The notes under the pieces were generated by a model that did no database searches, was not told the DNA's origin, and was given only the letters and a program-made list of their open reading frames with translations. The position numbers were made by a program, and so were the translations under genes. Positions 13,740 to 24,933 of a stretch of DNA of 64,000 nt are shown here, in pieces. Position 1 is the first letter of the stretch; every line of letters begins with the position of its first letter. The stretch is from Oasisia sp. SBJ-2009 (lineage: Eukaryota; Annelida; Polychaeta; Sabellida; Siboglinidae): contig OZ024861.1 in NCBI GenBank assembly GCA_964017155.1, positions 20,262,213 to 20,326,212 of the forward strand, in the 5' to 3' direction.

Positions 13740-16545
13740 GGGGGGATTGGATGTATACGGTAAATATGGGTGGTTGGATGGATGCGTTAAGAAGGGGTGG
13801 TTGGATGAATGCGCTAAGTAGGTTGGTTGGGTGGATGCGTTAATTAGGAGTGGTTGGATGGATATATTAAGTAGGAGTGGTTGGATAGAAGCTATAAGTA
13901 GGGGTGTTTTGATTGATGCATTAAATAGGGGTGGTTGGAGGGATACGTTATGTAGGGCTGGTTGGATGGACGCGTTAAGTAGAGGGGAATGGGTGGATAC
14001 GATATGTAGAGGTGAATGGATGGATATACTAAGTAGAGGAGAATTGATGGATGCATTAATTAGGGGTTGTTGGATGAATGCGTTACACAGGGGTGGTTGG
14101 ATGGATGCATTAAGTAGGAATGGTTGGATGGATACGTTAACTAGGGCTGCTTGAATAGATGCGTTATGTAGAGGTGGTTGGATGGATGCGTTATGTAGGG
14201 GTGATTGAATGGATGCCTTAATTAGGGGTGGTTGGATTGATGCGCTAAGGAGGGCTGCTTGAATAGATGCGTTATGTAGAGGTGGTTGGATGGATGCGTT
14301 ATGTAGGAGTGGTTGAATGGATGCCTTAATTAGGGGTGGTTGGATTGATGAGTTATGTAGGGGTGGTTGGATGGATGCGTTGAATATGGGTGGATGGATG
14401 GATGCGTTAAGTAGGAGTGGTTGGATGGATGCGCTAAGTAGGAGTGGTTGGATATATAGGCTAAGCAGGAGTAGTTGGATGGATGCGTTAAGTAGGGGTG
14501 ATTGGATGGATGCGCTTAGTACGGGTGGTTGAATGGATTGGATAAGTAGGGGTGCTTGGATGGATGCGTTAAGTAGGGGTGGTTGAAGGGATGCGTTAAG
14601 TAAGGGTGGTTGGATGGATGCGTTATGTAGTGGTGGTTGAATGGATTCGTTATGTAGGGGTGGTTGTTGGATGCATTAAGTTGTGGTGAATGGATGGAAG
14701 CTTTGAGTAGGGGAGCTTGGATGGATGCGTTATGTAGGGGTGGTTGGATGGAGGCGTAAAGTAGTGGTAGTTGGATGGATACGTTAAGTAGGGGTGGTTG
14801 CAAGGATGCGTTAAATAGGGGTGGTTGGAAGGATGCGCTAAGTAAGGGTGGTTGGATGGATGCGCTAGGTAGGTGTGATTGGATGGTTGCAATAAGTAGG
14901 AGTGGTGGGATTGATATGTTAAGAAGGGGTGATTGAAAGGATGCATTAGGTAGGGAAGATTTGATGTATACGTTAAATAGGGGTGGTTGGATGCATGCGT
15001 TAAGAAGAGGTGATTGGATGGACGCGTTAAGTAGGGGAGATTGGATAGATACGCTATGTAGGGATGGTTGGATGGATGCGCTAAGCAGGGGTGGTTGAAT
15101 GGATGCATTATGTAGGGGTGGTTGGATGGATGCGCTATGTAGGGGTGGTTGAATGAATGCGTTAATTAGGGGTGGTTGGATTGATGAGTTATGTAGGGGT
15201 GGTTGGACGGATGCGTTAAATAGGGGTGGTTGGATGGATGCGCTAAGTAGGAGTTGTTGGATGGATGCGCAAAGTAGGAGTGGTTGGATGGATACGCTAA
15301 GCAGGAGTGGTTGGATGGATGTGTTAAGTAGGGGTGATTGGATGGATGCGTTAAGTACGGGAGGATGAATGGATTGGATAGGTAGGGGTGCTTCGATGTA
15401 TGCGTTAAGTAGGGGTGGTTGAATGGATGCGTTATGTAGGGGTGGTTGGATGGATGCGTTATGTAGTGGTCGTTGAATGGATGCGTTATGTAGGGGTGGT
15501 TGTTGGATGCTTTAAGTACAGGTGAATGGAGGGACGCGTTACGTAGGGGTGGTTGGATGGATGCACTAAGTTGAGGTGAATGGATGGAAGCATTAAGTAG
15601 GGGAGGTTGGATGGATGCGTTATGTAGGGGTGGTTGGATGGATGCGCTACGTAGTTGTGGTTGTTGGATGCTTTAGTTAGAGGTGAATGGATGGATGCGA
15701 TACGTAGGGGTGGTTGGATGGATGCATTAAGTTGAGGTGAATGGATGGAAGCATTAAGTAGGGGAGGTTGGATGGATGCGTTATGTAGGGGCGGTTTGAT
15801 GGATGCGTAAAGTAGTGGTGGTTAGATGGATGTATTAAGTAGAGGTGATTGGATGGATGCATTAAATAGGGGTAGTTGGATTGAAACGTTATGTAGGGGA
15901 GGTTGGATGGATGCGTTAAATAGGGGTGGTTGGATGGATACGCTATGTAGGGGTGGTTGGTTGGATGCGTTAAGTAGGGGTGATTGGATGGATGCATTAA
16001 GTAGGAGTGGTTGGATTGATACGTTAAGAAGGGGTGATTTAATGGATGCATTAAGTAGGAGTGGTTGGATGGATACGTTAACTACGAGTGGTGGGATGGA
16101 TGTGTTAAGTAGGGGTGATTGGATGGATGCTTTTAGTAGGGGTGGTTGGATGGATACGTTAAGTAGGAGTGGTTGGATGGATGCGTTAAGTAGGAGTGGT
16201 TGGATGGATTCGCTTAGTACGACTGGTGAGATGGAAGCGTTAAGTAGGGGTGATTGGTTGGATGCGTTTACTAGGGGTGGTTGGATGGATACGTTAAGTA
16301 CGGTTGGTTGAATGGATGGCTAAGTAGGGGTGGTTGGGTGGATGCGTTAAGTAGGATTGGTTGTGTTTGGATGGGTGCGTAAAGTAGGGGTGATTGGATG
16401 GATGCATTAAGTAGGGGAGATTGGATGTATACGTTAACTATGGGTGGTTGGATGGATGCGTTAAGAAGGGGTGGTTGGATAAATGCGCTAAATAGGTTGG
16501 TTGGGTGGATGCGTTAATTAGGAGTGGTTGGATGGATATATTAAG
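13740..16545 (+). repeat. Higher-order repeat block, related to 20195-22840
   Basis: The block begins with a monomer carrying ATGTATACGGTAAATATGGG and runs through the ordered variants GAAGCTATAAGTAGGGG, GCGTTACACAGG, ATATATAGGCTAAGCAGG and GGTGCTTCGATGTATGCG. The same order appears about 6.27-6.45 kb downstream; the offset varies by multiples or near-multiples of 27 bp, so monomers have been gained and lost since duplication. Boundaries are approximate. Parts of the same block recur at 29.4-30.7, 33.8-36.2, 36.6-38.8, 46.8-47.9, 51.7-54 and 62.7-64 kb. Confidence 0.7.
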
Positions 16546-19500
16546 TAGGAGTGGTTGGATAGAAGCTATAAGTAGGGGTGTTTTCATTGATGCGTTAAGT
16601 AGGGGTGGTTGAATGGATGCGTTATGTAAGGGGTGGTTGGATGGATGCGTTAAGTAGGGGTGGTTGAATGGATGCGTTATGTAGGGGTGGTTGGATGGAT
16701 GCTTTAAGTACGGGTTTTTGAATTGATGCATTAAATAGGGGTGGTTGGAGGGATACGTTATGTAGGGCTGGTTGGAAGGACGCGTTAAGTAGGGGTGGTT
16801 GAATGGATGCCTTAATTAGGGGTGGTTGGATTAATGCGTTAAGTAGGGCTGCTTGAATATATGCGTTATGTAGAGGTGGTTGGATGGATGCGTTATGTAG
16901 GAGTGGTTGAATGGATACCTTAATTAGGGGTGGTTGGATTGATGAGATATGTAGCGGTGGTTGGATGGATGCGTTAAATATACGTGGTTGGATGGATGCG
17001 CTAAGTAGGAGTGGTTGGATGGATGCGCTAAGTAGGAGTGGTTGGATGTATAGGCTAAGCAGAAGTAGTTGGACGGATGCGTTAAGTAGGGGTGATTGGA
17101 TGGATGCGCTAAGTACGGGTGGTTGAATGGATTGGATAAGTAGGGGTGCTTGGATGGATGCGTTAAGTAGGGGTGGTTGAAGGGATGCGTTAAGTAAGGG
17201 TTGTTGGATGGATGCGTTATGTAGTGGTGGTTGAATGGATTCGTTATGTAGGGGTGTTTGTTGGATGGTTTAAGTAGAGGTGAATGGATGGATGCATTAC
17301 GTAGGGGTGGTTGGATGGATGCATTAAGTTGTGGTGAATGGATGGAAGCATTAAGTAGGGGAGGTTGGATGAATTCGTTATGTAGGGGTGGTTGGATGGA
17401 TGTATTAAGTAGAGGTGATTGGATGGATGCATTAAGTAGGGGTAGTTGGGTTGAAACGTTATGTAGGGGTGGTTGGATGGATGCGTTAAATAGGGGTGGT
17501 TGGATGGATACGCTAAGTAGGGGTGGTTGGTTGGATGCGTTAAGTAGGGGTGATTGGATGGATGCGTTAAGTAGGAGTGGTTGGATTGATACGTTAAGAA
17601 GGGGTGATTTAATGGATGCATTAAGTAGGAGTGGTTGGATGGATACGTTAAGTACGAGTGGTGGGATGGATGTGTTAAGTAGGGGTGATTGGATGGATGC
17701 TTTTAGTAGGGGTGGTTGGATGGATACGTTAAGTAGGAGTGGTTGGATGGATGCGTTAAGTAGGAGTGGTTGAATGGATTCGTTTAGTACGACTGGTGAG
17801 ATGGAAGCGTTAAGTAGGGGTGATTGGATGGATGCCTTTATTAGGGGTGGTTAGATGGATACGTTAAGTAGGAGTGGTTGGATGGATGCGTTAAGTACGG
17901 TTGGTTGAATGGATGGCTAAGTAGGGGTGGTTGGATGGATGCGCTATGTAGGGGTGGTTGAATGGATGCCGTAATTAGAGGTGGTTGGATTGATGCGTTA
18001 CGTAGGGCTGCTTGAATAGATGCGTTATGTAGAGGTGGTTGGATGGATGCGTTATGTAGGAGTGGTTGAATGGATGCCTTAATTAGGGGTGGTTGGATTG
18101 GTGAGCTATGTAGGGGTGGTTGGATGGATGCGTTAAATATGGGTGGTTGGATGGATGCGCTAAGTAGGAGTGGTTGGATGGATGCGCTAATTAGGAGTGG
18201 TTGGATGGATGCGTTAAGTAGGGGTGATTGGATGGATGCGTTAAATACGGGTGGTTGAATGGATTGGATAAGTAGGGGTGCTAGGATGGATGCGTTAAGT
18301 AGGGGTGGTTGAAGGGATGCGTTAATTAAGGGTGGTTGGATGGATGCGTTATGTAGTGGTGGTTGAATGGATTCGTTATGGAGGGGTGGTTGTTGGATGG
18401 ATTAAGTAGAGTTGAATGGATGGATGCGTGACGTAGGGGTGGTTGGATGGATGCATTAAGTAGGGGAGGTTGAATGGATGCGTTATGTAGGGGTGGTTGG
18501 ATGGAGGCGTAAAGTAGGGGTGATTGGATGGATTTATTAAGTAGAGGTGATTGGATGGATGCATTAAGTAGTGGTAGTTGGATGGATACGTTAAGTAGGG
18601 ATGGTTGGAAGGATTCGTTAAGAAGAGGTGATTGGATGGATGCGTTAAGTAGGGGAGATTGGATACATACATTATGTATGGGTGGTTGGATGGATGCGTT
18701 AAGCAGGGGTGGTTGAATGGATGCATTATGTAGGGGTGGTTGATTGGATGCTTTAAGTACGGGTGTTTGAATTGATGCGTTAAATAGGGGTGGTTGGAGG
18801 GATATGTTATGTAGGGCTGGTTGGAAGGATGCGTTAAGTAGAGGTGAATCGATGGATAAGATATGAAGAGGTGGTTGGATGGATTCGTTAAGTAGAGGTG
18901 AATGGATGGATATACTAAGTAGAGGTGAATTGATGGATGCATTAATTACAGGTTGTTGGATGGATGCGTTACACAGGGGTGGTTGGATAGATGCATTAAG
19001 TAGGGATGGTTGGATGGATGCGTTAAGTAGGGCTGGTTGAATAGATGCGTTATGTAGGGGTGGTTGGATGAATGCGCTATATAGGGGTGGTTGAATGGAT
19101 GCGTTAATTAGGGGTGGTTGGATTGATGAGTTATGTAGGGGTGGTTGGACTGATGCGTTAAATAGGGGTGGTTGGATGGATGTGTTAAGTAGGGGTGATT
19201 GGATGGATGCGCTAAGTACGGGAGGATGAATGGATTGGATAGGTAGGGGTGCTTGGATAGATGCGATAAGTAGGGGTGGTTGAATGGATGCGTTATGTAG
19301 GGGTGGTTGGATGGATCCGTTATGTAGTGGTGGTTGAATGGATGCGTTATGTAGGGGTGGTTGTTGGATGCTTTAAGTAGAGGTGAATGGATGGACGCGT
19401 TACGTAGGGGTGGTTGGATGGATGCATTAAGTTCAGGTGCATGGATGGAAGCATTAAGTAGGGGAGGTTGGATGGATGCGTTATGTAGGGGTGGTTGGAT

Positions 19501-20194
19501 GGATGCGCTACGTAGTTGTGGTTGTTGGATGCTTTAGTTAGAGGTGAATGGATGGATGCGATACGTAGGGGTGGTTGGATGGATGCATTAAGTTGAGGTG
19601 AATGGATGGAAGCATTAAGTAGGGGAGGTTGGATGGATGCGTTAAGTAGGGGTAGTTGGATGGATGCGTAAAGTAGGGGTGGTTAGATGGATGTATTAAG
19701 TAGAGGTGATTGGATGGATGCATTAAGTAGGGGTAGTTGGATTGAAATGTTATGTAGGGGTGGTTGGATGGATGCGTTAAATAGGGGTGGTTGGATGGAT
19801 ACGCTAAGTAGGGGTGGTTGGATGGATGCGCTAAGTAGGGGTGATTGGATGGATGCATTAAGTAGGAGTGGTTGGATTGATACGTTAAGAAGGGGTGATT
19901 TAATGGATGCATTAAGTAGGAGTCGTTGGATGGATACGTTAAGTACGAGTGGTGGGATGGATGTGTTAAGTAGGGGTGATTGGATGGATGCGTTAATTAC
20001 GGTTGATTGAAAGGATGGCTACGTAGGGGTGGTTGGATGGATGCGATAAGTAGGGGTGGTTGAATGGATGCGTTATGTGGGGGTGGTTGGATTGATGCTT
20101 TAAGTAGGAGTGGTTGGATTGATACGTTAAGTAGGGTTGGTTGTGTTTGGATTGGTGCGTAAAGTAGGGGTGATTGGATGGATGCATTAAGTAG

Positions 20195-22840
20195 GGGGGT
20201 TTGGATGTATACGGTAAATATGGGTGGTTGGATGGATGCGTTAAGAATGGGTGGTTGGATGAATGCGCTAAGTAGGTTGGTTGGGTGGATGCGTTAATTA
20301 GGAGTGGTTGGATGGATATATTAAGTAGGAGTGGTTGGATAGAAGCTATAAGTAGGGGTGTTTTGATTGATGCATTAAATAGGGGTGGTTGGAGGGATAC
20401 GTTATGTAGGGCTGGCTGGATGGACGCGTTAAGTAGAGGGGAATGGGTGGATACGATATGTAGAGGTGAATGGATGGATATACTAAGTAGAGGTGAATTG
20501 ATGGATGCATTAATTAGGGGTTGTTGGATGGATGCGTTACACAGGGGTGGTTGGATGGATGCATTAAGTAGGAATGGTTGGATGGATGCCTTAATTAGGG
20601 GTGGTTGGATTGATGCGTTAAGTAGGGCTGCTTGAATAGATGCGTTATGTAGAGGTGGTTGGATGGATGCGTTATGTAGGAGTGGTTGAATGGATGCCTT
20701 AATTAGGTGTGGTTGGATTGATGAGTTATGTAGGGGTGGTTGGATGGATGCGTTGAATATGGGTGGTTGGGTGGATGCGTTAAGTAGGAGTGGTTGGATG
20801 GATGCGCTAAGTAGGAGTGGTTGGATATATAGGCTAAGCAGGAGTAGTTGGATGGATGCGTTAAGTAGGGGTGATTGGATGGATGCGCTAAGTACGGGTG
20901 GTTGAATGGATTGGATAAGTAGGGGTGCTTGGATGGATGCGTTAAGTAGGGGTGGTTGAAGGGATGCGTTAAGTAAGGGTGGTTGGATGGATGCGTTATG
21001 TAGTGGTGGTTGAAAGGATTCGTTATGTAGGGGTGGTTGTTGGATGCATTAAGTTGTGGTGAATGGATGGAAGCATTGAGTAGGGGAGCTTGGATGGATG
21101 CGTTATGTAGGGGTGGTTGGATGGTGGCGTAAAGTAGGGGTGGTTGGATGGATGTATTAAGTAGAGGTGATTGGATGGATGCATTAAGTAGTGGTAGTTG
21201 GATGGATACGTTAAGTAGGGGTGGTTGGAAGGATGCGTTAAATAGGGGTGGTTGGATTGATGCGCTAAGTAGGGGTGGTTGGATGGATGCGCTAGGTAGG
21301 TGTGATTGGATGGTAGCAATAAGTAGGAGTGGTGGGATTGATATGTTAAGAAGGTGTGATTGAAAGGACGTATTAGGTAGGGAAGATTTGATGGATACGT
21401 TAAATAGGGGTGGTTGGATGCATGCGTTAAGAAGAGGTGATTGGATGGACGCGTTAAGTAGGGGAGATTGGATAGATACGTTATGTAGGGATGGTTGGAT
21501 GGATGCGCTAAGCAGGGGTGGTTGAATGGATGCATTATGTAGGGGTGGTTGGATGGATGCGCTATGTAGGTGTGGTTGAATGGATGCGTTAATTAGGGGT
21601 GGTTGGATTGATGAGTTATGTAGGGGTGGTTGGACGGATGCGTTAAATAGGGGTAGTTGGATGGATGCGCTAAGTAGTAGTTGTTGTATGGATGCGCAAA
21701 GTAGGAGTGGTTGGATGGATACGCTAAGCAGGAGTGGTTGGATGGATGTGTTAAGTAGGGGTGATTGGATGGATGCGTTAAGTACGGGAGGATGAATGGA
21801 TAGGATAGGTAGGGGTGCTTCGATGTATGCGTTAAGTAGGGGTGGTTGAATGGATGCGTTATGTAGGGGTGGTTGGATGGATGCGTTATGTAGTGGTCGT
21901 TGAATGGATGCGTTATGTAGGGGTGGTTGTTGGATGCTTTAAGTACAGGTGAATGGAGGGACGCGTTACGTAGGGGTGGTTGGATGGATGCATTACGTTG
22001 AGGTGAATGGGTGGAAGCATTAAGTAGGGGAGGTTGGATGGATGCGTTATGTAGGGGCGGTTGGATGGATGCGTAAAGTAGTGGTGGTTAGATGGATGTA
22101 TTAAGTAGAGGTGATTGGATGGATGCATTAAGTAGGGGTAGTTGGATTGAAACGTTATGTAGGGGAGGTTGGATGGATGTGTTAAATAGGGGTGGTTGGA
22201 TGGATACGCTAAGTAGGGGTGGTTGGTTGGATGCGTTAAGTAGGGGTGATTGGATGGATGCATTAAGTAGGAGTGTTTGGATTGATACGTTAAGAAGGGG
22301 TGATTTAATGGATGCATTAAGTAGGAGTGGTTGGATGGATACGTTAACTACGAGTGGTGGGATGGATGTGTTAAGTAGGGGTGATTGGGTGGATGCTTTT
22401 AGTAGGGGTGGTTGGAATGATACGTTAAGTAGGAGTGGTTGGATGGATGCGTTAAGTAGGAGTGGTTGGATGGATTCGTTTAGTACGACTGGTGAGATGG
22501 AAGCGTTAAGTAGGGGTGATTGGATGGATGCCTTTATTAGGGGTGGTTGGATGGATACGTTAAGTAGGAGAGGGTGGATGGATGCGTTAAGTACGGTTGG
22601 TTGAATGGATGGCTAAGTAGGGGTTGTTGGATGGATGCGTTAAGTAGGGTTGGTTGTGTTTGGATGGGTGCGTAAAGTAGGGGTGATTGGATGGATGCAT
22701 TAAGTAGGGGAGATTGGATGTATACGTTAACTATGGGTGGTTGGATGGATGCGTTAAGAAGGGGTGGTTGGATAAATGCGCTAAGTAGGTTGGTTGGGTG
22801 GATGCGTTAATTAGGAGTTGTTGGATGGATATATTAAGTA
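20195..22840 (+). repeat. Higher-order repeat block, related to 13740-16545
   Basis: The ordered monomer variants match 13740-16545 with offsets that drift between about 6,266 and 6,454 bp. Relative to that block it lacks an 81-bp (three-monomer) stretch near 20600 and shows single-base differences, so it is visibly older than the 6,288-bp duplication further left. It ends near 22840, where an ATATATTAAGTAGGGCTGG monomer joins a different variant order. Coordinates are approximate. Confidence 0.7.
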
Positions 22841-24907
22841 GGGCTGGTTGAATAGATGCGTTATGTAGGGGTGGTTGGATGAATGCGCTATATAGGGGTG
22901 GTTGAATGGATGCGTTAATTAGGGGTGGTTGGATTGATGAGTTATGTAGGGGTGGTTGGACGGATGCGTTAAATAGGGGTGGTTGGATGGATGTGTTAAG
23001 TAGGGGTGATTGGATGGATGCGCTAAGTACGGGAGGATGAATGGATTGGATAGGTGGGGTGCTTGGATGGATGCGTTAAGTAGGGGTGGTTGAATGGATG
23101 TGTTATGTAGGGGTGGTTGAATGGATCCGTTATGTAGTGGTGGTTGAATGGAAGCGTTATGTAGGGGTGGTTGTTGGATGCTTTAAGTAGAGGTGAATGG
23201 ATGGACGCGTTACGTAGGAGTGGTTGGATGGATGCATTAAGTTCAGGTGCATGGATGGAAGCATTAAGTAGGGGAGGTTGGATGGATGCGTTATGTAGGG
23301 GTGGTTGGATGGATGCGCTACGTTGTTGTGGTTGTTGGATGCTTTAGTTAGAGGTGAATGGATGGATGCGATACGTAGGGGTGGTTGGATGGATGCATTA
23401 AGTTGAGGTGAATGGATGGAAGCATTAAGTAGGGGAGGTTGGATGGATGCGTTATGTAGGGGTAGTTGGATGGATGCGTAAAGTAGGGGTGGTTAGATGG
23501 ATGTATTAAGTAGAGGTGATTGGATGGATGCATTAAGTAGGGGTAGTTGGATTGAAATGTTATGTAGGGGTGGTTGGATGGATGCGTTAAATAGGGGGGT
23601 TGGATGGATACGCTAAGTAGGGGTGGTTGGATGGATGCGTTAAGTAGGGGTGATTGGATGGATGCATTAAGTAGGAGTGGTTGGATTGATACGTTAAGAA
23701 GGGGTGATTTAATGGATGCATTAAGTAGGAGTGTTTGGATGGATACGTTAAGTACGAGTGGTGGGATGGATGTGTTAAGTAGGGGTGATTGGATGGATGC
23801 TTTTAGTAGGGGTGGTTGGATGGATACGTTAAGTAGGAGTGGTTGGATGGATGCGTTAAGTAGGAGTGGTTGGATGGATTCGTTTAGTACGAGTGGTTGG
23901 ATGGATGTGATACGTAGGGCTGGTTGGATGGACGCGTTAAGTAGAGGTGAATGGATGGATATACTAAGTAGAGGTGAATTGATGGATGCATTAATTAGGG
24001 GTTGTTGGATGGATGCGTTACACAGGGGTGGTTGGATGGATGCATTAATTAGGGATTGGTGGATGGATACGTTAAGAAGGGCTGCTTGAATAGATGCGTT
24101 ATGTACAGGTGGTTGGATGGATGTGTTAATTAGGGGTGGTTGGATTGATGAGATATGTAGGGGTGGTTGGATGGATGCGTTAAATAGGGGTGGTTGGATG
24201 GATGCGCTAAGTAGGAGTGGTTGGATGGGTGCGTTAAGTAGGAGTGGTTGGATGGATACGCTAAGCAGGAGTGGTTGGATGGATGCGTTAAGTAGGGGTG
24301 ATTGGATGGATGCGTTAAGTACGGGTGGTTGAATGGATTGGATAAGTAGGGGTGCTTGGATGGATGCGTTAAGTAGGGGCGGTTGAATGGATGCGTTAAG
24401 TAAGGGGTGGTTGGATGGATGCGTTATGTAGTGGTGATTGAATGGATGCGATATGTAGGTGTGGTTGGATGGAGGCGTAAAGTAGGGGTGTTTGGATGGA
24501 TGTATTAAGTAGAGGTGATTGGATGGATGCATTAAGTAGTGGTAGTTGGATGGATACGTTAAGTAGGTGTGGTTGGATGGATGCGTTAAATAGGGGTGGT
24601 TGGATGGATCCGCTAAGTAAGGGTGGTTGGATGGATGCGTTAAGTAGGTGTGATTGGATGGTAGCAATAAGTACGAGTGGTTGGATTGATACGTTAAGAA
24701 GAGTTGATTGAATGGACGCATTAGGTAGGGAAGATTGGATGGATACGTTAAATAGTGCTGGTTGGATGGATGCCTTAATAAGAGGTGATTGGATGGATGC
24801 GTTAAGTAGGGGAGATTGGACAGATACGTTAAATAGGGGTGGTTGGGTGGATGCGTTAAGAAGGGGTGGTTGGATGAATGCTCTAAGTAGGTTGGTTGGG
24901 TGGATGC

Positions 24908-24920
24908 GTTAATTAGGAGT
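24908..24920. repeat. Target-site duplication, left copy
   Basis: The 13-bp sequence GTTAATTAGGAGT is satellite sequence immediately left of the retrotransposon. It is repeated exactly at 28094-28106. Uninterrupted satellite copies carry it once, followed directly by GGTTGG, for example near 32274-32286 and 61587-61599. Because the element was copied from the minus strand, this copy lies at the element's 3' end. Confidence 0.95.
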
Positions 24921-24933
24921 ACTTACTTTACTT
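24921..24933 (-). other. RTE 3' terminus, short tandem tail overlapping the stop codon
   Basis: Read on the minus strand the element ends AAGTAAAGTAAGT. The TAA at 24930-24928 is the stop codon and the last 7 bases are AGTAAGT. RTE-type elements commonly end in short tandem repeats instead of poly(A). Here the repeat-like tail and the end of the reading frame overlap, leaving almost no 3' UTR. Confidence 0.75.

Larger units (their letters stand above)
1..24920 (+). repeat. 27-bp G-rich satellite array, left arm
   Basis: This is a continuous head-to-tail array of about 920 monomers of roughly 27 bp. The consensus is TTGGATGGATGCG followed by TTAAGTAGGGGTGG, with 13 G, 8 T, 5 A and 1 C on the + strand. 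All monomers I read point the same way. Common variants are TTGAATGG for TTGGATGG, GCATT or GTATT for GCGTT, TTATGTAGG, TTAAATAGG or TTAATTAGG for TTAAGTAGG, GGAGTGG for GGGGTGG, and GGTGATTGG. Variants recur in fixed order over kilobases, which shows higher-order organisation. The array begins outside the window. It contains no credible gene: the ORFs on both strands are products of a 9-codon period. I do not recognise the satellite as a named family. Confidence 0.97.

Noticed and set aside
23348..24721. A 457-codon minus-strand ORF in the satellite
   Set aside because: It consists only of shifted 9-residue repeats given by the 27-bp period, changes repeat phase internally at off-length monomers, and has no start context, domain or unique sequence. 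The same holds for all other array ORFs on both strands.
1..24920. CRISPR array
   Set aside because: Monomers abut with no unique spacers, there are no cas genes, and the retrotransposon is of animal type.
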